In this document: positions 26,238 through 34,374 of the stretch, piece by piece
Layout: each line of letters opens with the position of its first letter
Position numbering within the stretch: position 1 is the stretch's first letter
Source: Stenotrophomonas humi
GTDB taxonomy: Bacteria > Pseudomonadota > Gammaproteobacteria > Xanthomonadales > Xanthomonadaceae
Assembly: GCF_001431415.1 (NCBI RefSeq)
Contig: NZ_LDJI01000033.1
Span: 1-48,153, forward strand
Reading direction: 5' to 3'
Length of the DNA stretch: 48,153 bases
Made by a program: the position numbers and the translations under genes
The notes under the pieces: generated by a model
Database searches by the model: none
What the model saw: only the letters and a program-made list of their open reading frames with translations
Told to the model about the DNA's origin: nothing

Positions 26238-27581
26238 TCAGCCCGGCGTGAAGGTCAATGTCGCGATCACACCGCGCTCGTCACCCGGCCGGATGCTGAC
26301 CTGCCATCCATATAGCGTGCACAGCCGGCTGACGATGGACAGACCGATGCCGCCCCCCTGCGAATACCCCGCGTGGGTACCGCGATAGCCGCGCTGGAAC
26401 AGGCTGGCGGCATCCTTCTCGCTCAGACCGGGCCCGGTATCGATCACCTCCACCATGCCCGCCCCCACGCGCACCAACACGCGGCCTTCCTGCGAGTACT
26501 TGACCGCATTGCCAATCAGATTGCCCAGCGCGACCGACAGCGCCGCCTCCGGCGCATCGACGACCAGATCCCGCTCACCTTCAAGCTCCAATTCGAGCGG
26601 CTTGCCACCCAACTGTGCGCGATGCGATTCAAGCAACTGTTCCGCAACCCGCGCCACATTGCTACTGCCCTGCCCGCGCTCATTGCGTGACAACAACAGC
26701 AGCGAACCGATCAAGTCCGTGCATTGCTGCTCGGCGCGCTGGATGCGCTGAAGGCGCTGCAGCACTTTCTCGTCCAGGCCCGGGCGCGCCAGCAGCAATT
26801 CGGTGGCGCCACGAATCACCGCCAGCGGCGTGCGCAGCTCATGACTGACGTCGGCGTTGAACTCGCGGTCACGCTGCACCACCTCGGTCAAGCGCGAGGA
26901 ATAGTCATCCAGCGCTTCAGCCAGCTGACCGACTTCGTCGTCGGGGAAACGCGGCGCCAAGGGCTCCGGATGCGCGTTGCCGCCTCGATAAGCGCGCAGG
27001 CGCGCCGCCAGATCCGACACCGGCCGCATTACCCGCGACGCCGACCACCAGCCCAGCACCAACGACAACAAGCTGAAAACAATCACCGAGAAGAACAGCG
27101 CGCGCTTGAGCTGTTGCTCGCCGCGCAGCGCCTGACTCATATCGTAGGCGATGAAAAACCAGGCATCCGGGGTCTTGCGCACCCCAACCTTGTAAGAAAA
27201 CGGCTTACCGTCCGCATCTTCACCGCTGATGTTGTGGATACCGTCCTGCAAGCGCTCCCATTCCGGGAAGTCCCGCCGCAAGCTATTGAGCCGGTCAGGC
27301 ATATCCGGACGGATCAGGAACGCACGCATCTGCTGGACCGGCGCCATCACATCCGCACCGCCACTACGGGCGTAGCTCTGCCAGGATGCGTCGAGGTTCC
27401 GGTTCATCACATCTTCGACCAACTGGTTCTCTACCCGCTGACGCGCCCAGTTCGTCGCAAACGCAAACAGTGCCGTCAGGCAGAAGCCCAGCAGCACAAA
27501 GGAGACGATGATGCGACTGCGCAGGCGGCGGCGATAACGCCCCCGCTTACGGACAGGCTCAGGCAATGCAGCTTCAGGCAT
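26238..27581 (-). CDS. colS: Sensor histidine kinase of ColS/VgrS type
   Basis: This inner-membrane kinase has 447 residues. One membrane segment lies at ~23-43 and a second at ~161-180, enclosing a ~115-residue periplasmic sensor. HAMP follows (RVMRPVSDLAARL), then HisKA with H247 in FNADVSHELRTPLAVI, and an ATPase with GNLIGNAVKYS, DTGPGLSE and GGGIGLSIV. Its partner regulator, the adjacent locus (pilD-coaE) and overall layout fit ColS of Pseudomonas and VgrS of Xanthomonas, which sense metals or iron and maintain envelope integrity. The exact ExxE metal motif reported for those proteins is not found; acidic clusters FPEWER and SGEDADGK are there instead. It overlaps the regulator's stop by 8 bases. 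Confidence 0.85.
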   Translation of the reverse strand: MPEAALPEPVRKRGRYRRRLRSRIIVSFVLLGFCLTALFAFATNWARQRVENQLVEDVMNRNLDASWQSYARSGGADVMAPVQQMRAFLIRPDMPDRLNSLRRDFPEWERLQDGIHNISGEDADGKPFSYKVGVRKTPDAWFFIAYDMSQALRGEQQLKRALFFSVIVFSLLSLVLGWWSASRVMRPVSDLAARLRAYRGGNAHPEPLAPRFPDDEVGQLAEALDDYSSRLTEVVQRDREFNADVSHELRTPLAVIRGATELLLARPGLDEKVLQRLQRIQRAEQQCTDLIGSLLLLSRNERGQGSSNVARVAEQLLESHRAQLGGKPLELELEGERDLVVDAPEAALSVALGNLIGNAVKYSQEGRVLVRVGAGMVEVIDTGPGLSEKDAASLFQRGYRGTHAGYSQGGGIGLSIVSRLCTLYGWQVSIRPGDERGVIATLTFTPG

Positions 27582-28251
27582 CGGGAGCGCAGATGCGGTA
27601 GCCGATGCCGTGACGGGTCTGGATCATCGGCACCTCGAACGGCTTGTCCACTACGGCGCGCAGCCCGTGGATGTGTACGCGCAACGAATCCGAATCCGGC
27701 AGCTCCTCGCCCCATACGCGGGTTTCCAGCTCCTGCCGGGTGACCACGGCCGGCGACGCTTCCATCAGTGCCTGCAGGATCTTCAGTGCGGTGGGATTGA
27801 GTTGCAGCAACTTGGCCTGCCGGCGCACTTCCAGCGTATCCAGGTTGTATTCCAGATCACCGACTTCCAGTACGCGGGTGTGCGCCCCCTTGCCACGACG
27901 CGACAGCGCGTTGAGGCGGACCTCCACTTCCTGCAAGGCGAAGGGCTTGATCAGATAGTCATCGGCGCCTGAATCGAAACCTGCCAGCTTGTTGTCCAGT
28001 GAATCGCGCGCCGTCAGCATGAGTACCGGGGTCTGCTTGCGCGCATCGTTGCGCAGCTTGCGGCAGACTTCGATACCGTCCATGCCCGGCAGGTTGAGGT
28101 CGAGCACGATCGCATCGAAATCATGCACCACGGCCAGATGCAGGCCGGTGACGCCATCGGCGGCGAAATCCACCGTGTGGCCGCGATCTTCGAGGTAATC
28201 CCCGAGGTTGGCCGCGATGTCGCTGTTATCTTCGATTACAAGTATGCGCAC
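27574..28251 (-). CDS. colR: OmpR-family response regulator of ColR/VgrR type
   Basis: The 225-residue regulator is given from the GTG at 28251 (RILVIEDNSDIAANLGDYL); a TTG 33 bases upstream would add 11 unrelated residues and has no ribosome site either. The receiver has E7/D8, phosphoacceptor D51 (VLDLNLPGMDG) and the switch Lys (LIKPFALQEVEVRL). The C-terminal winged helix ends VHIHGLRAVVDKPF...TRHGIGYRI. The run DSDSLRVHIHGLR and the wording of the receiver are close to my memory of Pseudomonas ColR, which supports the name. It is first in the operon; the kinase start overlaps its stop. Confidence 0.87.
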   Translation of the reverse strand: MRILVIEDNSDIAANLGDYLEDRGHTVDFAADGVTGLHLAVVHDFDAIVLDLNLPGMDGIEVCRKLRNDARKQTPVLMLTARDSLDNKLAGFDSGADDYLIKPFALQEVEVRLNALSRRGKGAHTRVLEVGDLEYNLDTLEVRRQAKLLQLNPTALKILQALMEASPAVVTRQELETRVWGEELPDSDSLRVHIHGLRAVVDKPFEVPMIQTRHGIGYRICAPDA

Positions 28252-28396
28252 GTGTGCGAGGACCTTATGTCTTGGAAAGTACAAGTGGGCTTGAAGCCCA
28301 CTTGTTGGGATTACAGCACAGCCATCGTTAATTTCTTACATCCAAGCCACAAGCGCTGGCTGGCTGGCATGAAACCCCGATTGAATCCCACGGGAA

Positions 28397-28861
28397 TCAG
28401 TTGCCGACCTTTACGTCCTTGCCACTTTGCATTGATTGCAAGCGACTCCGCGAGTCCTGCCGCATGCGATCACGCTGCGCCACGGTGAAACACTGCGACG
28501 ATGCCATCTGTGAGCCGAGGCTCTTCTCACGCCTGCAAATGAGTCGACTGTCTTCACGGGCCTTGGTCAGGACGGTATTGACCAACTCCTGATCATTGAC
28601 CACCTGGGTCTTGTGCTCAGGCGAAAGCGACTCGGCACTGCCTTCGCCGATCAGCCCGGACATGCGATCAAGCGCGGCAACCACGCGCTGGCGGTCTTCC
28701 GCCGATATTTCGCTATAAACCTCGCCGCCCAACAGGTCCGCGCGCACTTTCTGCTGCTGCGCTTGGAACGACTCACCCGCCTTGAACGGAAGCTCCGCCG
28801 GCTTTGCCAAAACAACGCCAGGCGCCATCAACATCACCAACAACAGCAGTTTCCGGGACAT
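28397..28861 (-). CDS. Small secreted protein of unknown function
   Basis: The 154-residue precursor starts at the ATG at 28861 with GGAGAG ~6 bases upstream. A clear signal peptide (KLLLLVMLMAPGVVLA) is probably cut before KPAELPF. The mature part is charged and helical (FQAQQQKVRADLLGG, SAEDRQRVVAALDRM, EHKTQVVNDQELVNTVLTK), with two cysteines (LICRRE, SSQCFTV) that could form a disulfide, and a Arg/Gln-rich tail. I do not recognise a named family; it looks like the periplasmic helical hypothetical proteins common in Xanthomonadaceae. It lies between rimK and the colRS operon on the same strand, after the terminator of rimK. Confidence 0.75.
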   Translation of the reverse strand: MSRKLLLLVMLMAPGVVLAKPAELPFKAGESFQAQQQKVRADLLGGEVYSEISAEDRQRVVAALDRMSGLIGEGSAESLSPEHKTQVVNDQELVNTVLTKAREDSRLICRREKSLGSQMASSQCFTVAQRDRMRQDSRSRLQSMQSGKDVKVGN

Positions 28862-28941
28862 ACGCACTCTCTCCTTAGATTTGTCCCACTCTAGCGCTGC
28901 TTCAGCATCACAACAACTCAAATAATTACCAATAAAAACAA

Positions 28942-28966
28942 GGCCCTGGCGAAAACCGCCAGGGCC
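28942..28966 (-). terminator. Terminator after rimK
   Basis: GGCCCTGGCG and CGCCAGGGCC form a perfect 10-bp stem around AAAAC; on the minus strand a TTGTTTTTATTG tract follows. It separates rimK from the small secreted-protein gene. Confidence 0.85.
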
Positions 28967-29080
28967 GTAAGAATTCCCGATCACCGGACCCACTGAGGAG
29001 GGCTGGGTACAGTGGGATCAGGCTAGAGCCAGGTGGATTAAAGGGTTGTTAAAACCATGCAAACAAATTGCAGGGCCGCG

Positions 29081-29956
29081 TCAGCGCTTGAGTTGTGTCA
29101 CGTAATCGATCATCTGCCCGGCCACATCACCGCCGGAAACACTCTCGATGCCCTCCAGCCCGGGTGTCGAATTGACCTCCAGCACCAGCGGGCCACGCTT
29201 GGAGCGGATCAGATCCACGCCCGCGATTCCCAGCCCCAGTGCCCGTGCCGAGCGTACCGCCACCTGCTGTTCGGCCTTGCTGCAGACCACCGCGTCGGCG
29301 GTGCCCCCGGCATGCAGGTTGGAACGGAAATCGCCGTCCTGGGCCTGACGGCGCATGGTCGCCACCACCCGGTCGCCCACCACCAGGCAGCGCAGGTCGG
29401 CACCCTCTGCCTCGGCGATGAACTCCTGCACCAGGAAGTTGGCGTACAGGCCACGCAGGGCTTCAACCGTGCCCTTGGAGGCACTGAGCTTCTCGGTAAG
29501 AATCACCCCCCTGCCCTGTGTGCCTTCGCTGAGCTTCACCACATGCGGCGGCGGCCCGAGCATGGACAGCAGGTCGTCGGTGTCGTCCGGGTTGTCGCCG
29601 AACACCGTCACCGGCATGTCGATGCCCTTGGCGGCGAGGATCTGATGCGCGCGCAGCTTGTCGCGCGCGCGCAGGATCGCGTCGGAAGGGTTCGGCGTGC
29701 GTGCCCCCATCATCTCGAACTGACGCAGCACCGCGGTGCCATAGCGGGTGACCGACGCACCGATGCGCGGAATCACCGCATCGAAGCCGGCCAGCGGCTT
29801 GCCCTTGTAATGCATGCTGAAACCGTCGGCGGTGATGCGCATGTAGCAACGCAGCGGATCGAGAATCCGTACCGTGTGACCGCGGGAGCGGCCGGCTTCG
29901 ACCAGACGGCGGGTGGAATAGAGCTTGCTGTTGCGGGAGAGGATGGCGAGTTTCAT
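29081..29956 (-). CDS. rimK: RimK-type glutamate ligase (ribosomal protein S6 modification)
   Basis: RimK is an ATP-grasp enzyme that adds glutamate residues to the C-terminus of ribosomal protein S6, altering translation. The 291-residue product starts MKLAILSRNSKLYSTRRLVEAG at the ATG at 29956. The family's other marks are PRIGASVTRYG, LRARDKLRAHQILA, the nucleotide loop KLSEGTQGRGV, FIAEAEGADLRCLVVGD and the metal site VDLIRSKRGPLVLEVNSTPGLEGIE. Its length matches E. coli RimK (~300). The start lacks an obvious ribosome site. It is transcribed alone and ended by a clear terminator. Confidence 0.94.
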   Translation of the reverse strand: MKLAILSRNSKLYSTRRLVEAGRSRGHTVRILDPLRCYMRITADGFSMHYKGKPLAGFDAVIPRIGASVTRYGTAVLRQFEMMGARTPNPSDAILRARDKLRAHQILAAKGIDMPVTVFGDNPDDTDDLLSMLGPPPHVVKLSEGTQGRGVILTEKLSASKGTVEALRGLYANFLVQEFIAEAEGADLRCLVVGDRVVATMRRQAQDGDFRSNLHAGGTADAVVCSKAEQQVAVRSARALGLGIAGVDLIRSKRGPLVLEVNSTPGLEGIESVSGGDVAGQMIDYVTQLKR

Positions 29957-30144
29957 CACGGCGATGCCGGGCAGGAGGCGCGCAGCATAGCGCGCCGCAA
30001 GCGGGCCATGACAAAGATCGCGAGCGCCGCCATCACCGCGCCGAAGCGGGTGGACCCAGGACACCAGGAGAAGATGTTTTCGACCAATGCAGATGGCAAA
30101 GGCCAATGGCGGAAAAACGCCAAAGCGTGAAGTGCGGTACGCGT

Positions 30145-30218
30145 TGGAGCGGGTGAAGGGAATCGAACCCTCGTCGTAAGCTTGGGAAGCTTCTGCTCTA
30201 CCATTGAGCTACACCCGC
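30145..30218 (-). tRNA. tRNA-Gly (anticodon CCC)
   Basis: The minus strand folds as a full cloverleaf of 74 bases including an encoded CCA. The acceptor GCGGGTG pairs with CACCCGC; the D arm is GCTC-loop-GAGC; the anticodon loop is TTCCCAA with anticodon CCC; the T arm is GAGGG-TTCGATT-CCCTT. It resembles E. coli tRNA-Gly(CCC) closely and reads GGG codons. The G27-A43 position at the base of the anticodon stem is unpaired. No integrase or duplicated 3' end suggests use as an attachment site. Confidence 0.95.
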
Positions 30219-30293
30219 ACAGCGTGGCAAGTCTATGCGGCCCAGCCCGTTCTGGGCAAGGGCTGACGCGCGGCACCGCCCAGTGGCGTACAC

Positions 30294-30323
30294 AGGAAAG
30301 GCAGCGATAACGCTGCCTTTCCT
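30294..30323 (-). terminator. Hairpin terminator after the GDSL esterase
   Basis: AGGAAAGGCAGCG and CGCTGCCTTTCCT form a perfect 13-bp stem around ATAA, ~37 bases past the stop. There is no long T tract outside the stem, so its efficiency is uncertain. Confidence 0.65.
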
Positions 30324-30359
30324 GCATTCCTATTGCCTACTGTCCTAAGCTTCAGTTGT

Positions 30360-32183
30360 TCAGAAGCCGCCGCTGAAGCTGGCAAACAACGTAGCGTCAC
30401 GTGCAGACTTCTGCATCGTGGTGGTGCTCACGCCGATGTTGCTGTTCAGACCCCACAGGTTCAGGCGTGCACCGAGCACGGCGGTGGCGTAGTTGCGGTC
30501 GAACGTCAGGCCCGGCACCTTGTAGCTGCCCACGTCGGCCACGGTCTGCAGCCATGCGCTGGCCTGCGTGCCTTCCTCGAACTCGTGGTCGTAGGTGACC
30601 TGCACATACGGCTGTACGGTGCCGCCGTCGAAACGCGCCTGCCAGCCAACACGGCCGACCGTGGAATCCAGGTCCTGGTCACCGTAGCCCAGTGCCGTGG
30701 CGCTGGTGTTGCTCTCGGTGTAGCCATCCAACTTGACCTTCTGCCAGATCACCGCAGCCACCGGGCCATGGCGGAAGCCGCCCTGCTGCCCGAACTCGTA
30801 ACCGGCATTGATCGCGGCGGTCAGGTTGCTGCCGTCCGGCGAACCCTTGTGCTCACGGGTTGCCGGCCCGAGCTGGACCTTGCGGGTCACGTCGTAGCCC
30901 AGCCAGCTGTAGCTGAGCTGGCCGTTGACCCACATGCTGTCGCGATACCAGCCGGCAAACAGGCCCAGCGTGGTGTCGTCCTGGGTGAAGTCGCCCTTGC
31001 TGTTGCCGAAGTCGGCATTCATGCGGCCGTAGCCGGCAAAACCGCCAACGACCATGCCGTCACGCGCCCAATCCACACCGAACAGGCCGGCCGGGGCCAT
31101 GCCGTCATACAGGTCGGCGTGCGCGTAGCGCTGCATGTCGCCACGCACGTTGCCCCACCAGCCCAGGCCGTCGGCCGGGCGGCCAGCCAGATGCATGCCC
31201 ACCTGATCGGCGCGCGCGCGGCCGGTGGTCTGCGCCGAATGCGTCAGGATCTGCTGGAACCGCGGCGCTTCCAGCACCGAGATCGCGTACTCACCCAGAA
31301 TCTGGTGGGCAGCCGTGGTCGGGTGCACGCCATCGGCGAACACATAGGTGTTGTTTGCATTCGGGCTGGCCAGGCTCAGCGGGCTGCAGGTCAGCGACGA
31401 CGACGAGGTGCAGGCCATGTCACTGACGTTGCTGAAGCCGTAGGCGCCCGGGGTCGCCACGATCTCCTGCAGGATGGTGAAGGTGTCCAGCGGAATGAAC
31501 GCAATGCCCGCCTGCTTCAGCCCGCCATACAACGCATCGTTGTAGAGCTTGGCGATGGCAGTGGCCTGGCCCATGCCCTGCACGCCACCGGCACGTGCCA
31601 TGGGAGTCAAGCCGATATCCGGCAGATTGGGCACCAGCACATATTCGGCGCCGGCCGCCTTCAAGCCGCCGACCAGGGTGATCTGGTCCTTCACCGCTGC
31701 ACCGATGATGGCCGGCGCCTGTGCCGGCGGTGCCTTCTGTGCGGCGAACAGATCGTTCGGACCGCCCCACACGGTGTACAGCACACTGGCATCGGCCTTG
31801 CCACCGTTGGCAGCCAGGTAGCCTGCGGCCTGGGTCTTCAGCGACGGAATCGCTCCAAGCTGGCTGACGTCGTCCACACCGACGCGTGCGCCGCCGACGG
31901 CATAGTTGTCCCCTCCCTGCCCGTTGCCGTTGGGCACCGAGTTGGTGCCGTAGTAGTTGGCCAGGTAGTCCGACCACACCAGGCCCGGGTTGGTGGTGAA
32001 ACGGCCGACGAGGGAGGCGTTCGGGTCCAGCTTCACCAGTACCGGGCGAAAGTGGCCGGTATCCGTCAGGCTGTCACCGAAGAACACCGTTTTTGAAAAC
32101 GGCGACTGTGCCATGGCCGGCACGGCTGCCAGCGCAATTGCGACGGCCATGGCCGAACGCAGCGGGCGGGAGAAAAGGGACAT
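30360..32183 (-). CDS. GDSL (SGNH) autotransporter esterase, EstA-like
   Basis: This is a 607-residue outer-membrane enzyme from the ATG at 32183 (AGGAG upstream; a TTG two codons earlier is less likely). A signal peptide ends near VPAMAQ (26). The passenger is an SGNH hydrolase: block I FFGDSLTDTG with nucleophile S38, block III GGPND with N143, and block V FADGVHPT with D284 and H287. A linker leads to a C-terminal autotransporter barrel from ~330 to the final Phe (SFSGGF). Relatives are Pseudomonas EstA and Xanthomonas/Stenotrophomonas surface esterases that cleave short- and medium-chain esters and influence motility and biofilm. It is a single-gene unit between tRNA-Gly and thiS. Confidence 0.93.
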   Translation of the reverse strand: MSLFSRPLRSAMAVAIALAAVPAMAQSPFSKTVFFGDSLTDTGHFRPVLVKLDPNASLVGRFTTNPGLVWSDYLANYYGTNSVPNGNGQGGDNYAVGGARVGVDDVSQLGAIPSLKTQAAGYLAANGGKADASVLYTVWGGPNDLFAAQKAPPAQAPAIIGAAVKDQITLVGGLKAAGAEYVLVPNLPDIGLTPMARAGGVQGMGQATAIAKLYNDALYGGLKQAGIAFIPLDTFTILQEIVATPGAYGFSNVSDMACTSSSSLTCSPLSLASPNANNTYVFADGVHPTTAAHQILGEYAISVLEAPRFQQILTHSAQTTGRARADQVGMHLAGRPADGLGWWGNVRGDMQRYAHADLYDGMAPAGLFGVDWARDGMVVGGFAGYGRMNADFGNSKGDFTQDDTTLGLFAGWYRDSMWVNGQLSYSWLGYDVTRKVQLGPATREHKGSPDGSNLTAAINAGYEFGQQGGFRHGPVAAVIWQKVKLDGYTESNTSATALGYGDQDLDSTVGRVGWQARFDGGTVQPYVQVTYDHEFEEGTQASAWLQTVADVGSYKVPGLTFDRNYATAVLGARLNLWGLNSNIGVSTTTMQKSARDATLFASFSGGF

Positions 32184-32321
32184 GTGCAACTCCTGGTGTA
32201 AGGGAAACGGGGGCGCATACGCCGCCGCACGTTGTTAGTTTTTCATTCCGGCGTAAGAGGTACACGCTGCGCCGCCGCATGGCCGCTGGGCTTTTGTTGC
32301 GGCACTGGCGAAAATGGCCGC

Positions 32322-32522
32322 ATGAACATCCAGCTCAACGGCGAAACCCGCCCGCTCCCCGGCCCCCTTACCCTGATTGAACTACTGGCAGCGGAAGGCC
32401 TGGCCGAACGCCGCGTGGCGGTGGAGGTCAACAACGAGATCGTGCCGCGCAGCCAACATGGCGAGTACCAGCTGAAAGACGGCGACGTGGTCGAGATCGT
32501 GCATGCGCTGGGGGGCGGCTGA
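32322..32522 (+). CDS. thiS: Sulfur carrier protein ThiS
   Basis: ThiS carries sulfur as a C-terminal thiocarboxylate for thiazole formation in thiamine synthesis. The 66-residue ubiquitin-like protein starts at the ATG at 32322 (MNIQLNGETRPL), has RVAVEVNNEIVPRSQH and ends GGG after EIVHAL, with the Gly-Gly terminus needed for activation. Its length is exactly typical. thiG follows but, unlike in many relatives, after a 187-base spacer. No TPP riboswitch is recognisable ahead of it. Confidence 0.93.
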   Translation: MNIQLNGETRPLPGPLTLIELLAAEGLAERRVAVEVNNEIVPRSQHGEYQLKDGDVVEIVHALGGG

Positions 32523-32525
32523 GCA

Positions 32526-32541
32526 CAGCCAGCGCTGGCTG
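32526..32541. repeat. 16-bp perfect palindrome after thiS
   Basis: CAGCCAGCGCTGGCTG is self-complementary throughout and starts 4 bases past the thiS stop. The rest of the thiS-thiG spacer (to 32709) has a remnant near 32641-32661 ending CTCTAC that vaguely recalls a SMAG right half; otherwise nothing is recognisable. Confidence 0.5.
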
Positions 32542-32709
32542 CTGCTGGAGGCTCTTGGGCGCGAAGCCGTCGAGCTGAAAGCCCGGGCGTTCTTCGGATG
32601 GGCAATGCGCGGTATCCGGCTTCGGAGACGGTGACGACTTTGCGGTTGAAGCCGCCTCTACGCGGCATCGCAAGGCATTTGGCTGCCCCGATGGGTGATA
32701 ATTCGGCGC

Positions 32710-33504
32710 ATGAACGCAAATGCTCCTACTGATTCGCTGGTCATCGCCGGCAAAACCTATTCCTCCCGGCTGCTGACCGGCACCGGCAAGTTCAAGGATC
32801 TGGAAGAAACCCGCCTGGCCACCGAGGCCGCTGGCGCCCAGATCGTCACCGTGGCCATCCGCCGCACCAACATCGGCCAGAACCCCGGCGAGCCCAACCT
32901 GCTCGACGTGCTGCCGCCGGACCGCTACGCCATCCTGCCCAACACCGCCGGCTGCTACACCGCCGAGGATGCCGTACGTACCTGCCGCCTGGCGCGTGAG
33001 CTGCTCGACGGCCACAACCTGACCAAGCTCGAAGTGCTGGGCGACCAGAAAACCCTGTACCCGGACGTGATGGCCACCCTCAAGGCGGCCGAGCAGCTGG
33101 TCAAGGATGGCTTCGACGTCATGGTCTACACCTCCGATGACCCCATCCTGGCCAAGCGCCTGGAGGAAATCGGTTGCGCCGCGGTGATGCCGCTGGCCGC
33201 GCCGATCGGCTCCGGGCTGGGTATCCAGAACAAGTACAACCTGATCGAGATCATCGAGAACGCCAAGGTGCCGATCATCGTCGACGCCGGTGTGGGTACC
33301 GCGTCCGATGCCGCCATCGCGATGGAGCTGGGCTGTGACGGCGTGCTGATGAACACCGCCATCGCCGGTGCCCGCAACCCGGTGCTGATGGCCAGCGCGA
33401 TGCGCAAGGCAGTCGAAGCCGGCCGCGAAGCCTTCCTGGCCGGTCGCATTCCGCGCAAGCGCTATGCCAATGCCTCTTCCCCTCTTGAAGGCTTGATCGG
33501 CTGA
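32710..33504 (+). CDS. thiG: Thiazole synthase
   Basis: ThiG condenses 1-deoxy-xylulose 5-phosphate, dehydroglycine and ThiS-thiocarboxylate to the thiazole phosphate moiety of thiamine. It is 264 residues long from the ATG at 32710. Its TIM-barrel marks are SRLLTGTGKF, the Schiff-base lysine K106 in LTKLEVLGD, the PLAAPIGSGLG phosphate loop, VDAGVGTASDAAIAMELG and MNTAIAGARNPV. The stop overlaps the trmB start by one base (TGATG), so the two are translationally coupled. Confidence 0.96.
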   Translation: MNANAPTDSLVIAGKTYSSRLLTGTGKFKDLEETRLATEAAGAQIVTVAIRRTNIGQNPGEPNLLDVLPPDRYAILPNTAGCYTAEDAVRTCRLARELLDGHNLTKLEVLGDQKTLYPDVMATLKAAEQLVKDGFDVMVYTSDDPILAKRLEEIGCAAVMPLAAPIGSGLGIQNKYNLIEIIENAKVPIIVDAGVGTASDAAIAMELGCDGVLMNTAIAGARNPVLMASAMRKAVEAGREAFLAGRIPRKRYANASSPLEGLIG

Positions 33505-34256
33505 TGACCAATCCTTTTGAAAGCGCTGGCTCCAAGGCTCCGCCCAAGCCGTTCACCGTCCAGGAAGGGCGCCGTGAAATCCGCAGTTTCGTCCTGCGCC
33601 AGGGCCGCTTCACCCCGGCTCAGCAGCGCGCGTTTGACGAACGCTGGCCCCGCTTCGGTCTGGATTTCACCGGCGAGCCGCGCGACCTCGACGCCACCTT
33701 CGGCCGCTCCGCGCCCAAGGTGCTGGAGATTGGCTTCGGCAATGGCGCCGCGCTGCGTCATGCGGTGCGGTTCGACCCATCGAAGGATTACATCGGCATC
33801 GAAGTACACGCCCCGGGCGTAGGCCGCCTGCTCAATGCATTGGCCGATGACAATGCCGAGCACGTCAAGCTCTACCACCACGATGCGGTGGAGGTGCTGG
33901 AGAAGGAAATCGCCGACGGCGCGCTGGACGAAGTACGCATCTATTTCCCGGATCCGTGGCACAAGAAGCGCCACAACAAGCGCCGCCTGGTGCAGCCGGC
34001 GTTCGCCGAGCTGTTGGTGCGAAAGCTGCGCGACGGTGGTCGCCTGCATTGCGCCACAGATTGGGAAGACTATGCCGAGCAGATGTGGGACGTGCTCGAT
34101 GCCACCGCCGGACTGACCAACCGCACCGGCCCGCGTGGCGCGGTGCCCCGCCCGGACTGGCGCCCGCAGACGCACTTCGAGACACGCGGCCAGAAACTCG
34201 GCCACGGCGTCTGGGACCTGCTGTATGACAAGCAGGGAACGGGCACCGGGGAATGA
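33504..34256 (+). CDS. trmB: tRNA (guanine-N7)-methyltransferase
   Basis: TrmB methylates G46 in the variable loop of tRNAs using S-adenosylmethionine. The 250-residue protein has an N-terminal extension rich in charged residues, then the Rossmann motif VLEIGFGNGAALRHA, the family marks YIGIEVHAPGVGRLL and YFPDPWHKKRHNKRR (with catalytic Asp and His), and the C-terminal TDWEDYAEQMW and TRFE-like TRGQKLGHGVWDL. It is coupled to thiG by a one-base overlap. The thiG-trmB pairing is common in beta- and gammaproteobacteria. Confidence 0.96.
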   Translation: MTNPFESAGSKAPPKPFTVQEGRREIRSFVLRQGRFTPAQQRAFDERWPRFGLDFTGEPRDLDATFGRSAPKVLEIGFGNGAALRHAVRFDPSKDYIGIEVHAPGVGRLLNALADDNAEHVKLYHHDAVEVLEKEIADGALDEVRIYFPDPWHKKRHNKRRLVQPAFAELLVRKLRDGGRLHCATDWEDYAEQMWDVLDATAGLTNRTGPRGAVPRPDWRPQTHFETRGQKLGHGVWDLLYDKQGTGTGE

Positions 34257-34374
34257 AACTGCGATGATGCGTTCAGGCTCCAGTGAAACCCACGCATGTC
34301 TGATGGACACGGTGCGCGCTCACCTGCCGCACCGTTCCCACTTTCCACTTCCCATTACGGGTTCGCCGCTCTAA

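Noticed and set aside
30009..30130. A 40-codon plus-strand frame beginning MTKIASAAITAPKR between rimK and tRNA-Gly
   Set aside because: It has no ribosome site, no terminator, and runs up to the opposite-strand tRNA; composition alone is not enough to support a gene.
30145..30218. tRNA-Gly as an integration site for a genomic island
   Set aside because: The flanking genes are core genes; there is no integrase and no duplicated tRNA 3' end.
32190..32321. A TPP riboswitch ahead of thiS
   Set aside because: The conserved thi-box sequence blocks are not visible in the short leader, which lies in a divergent promoter region with the esterase gene.
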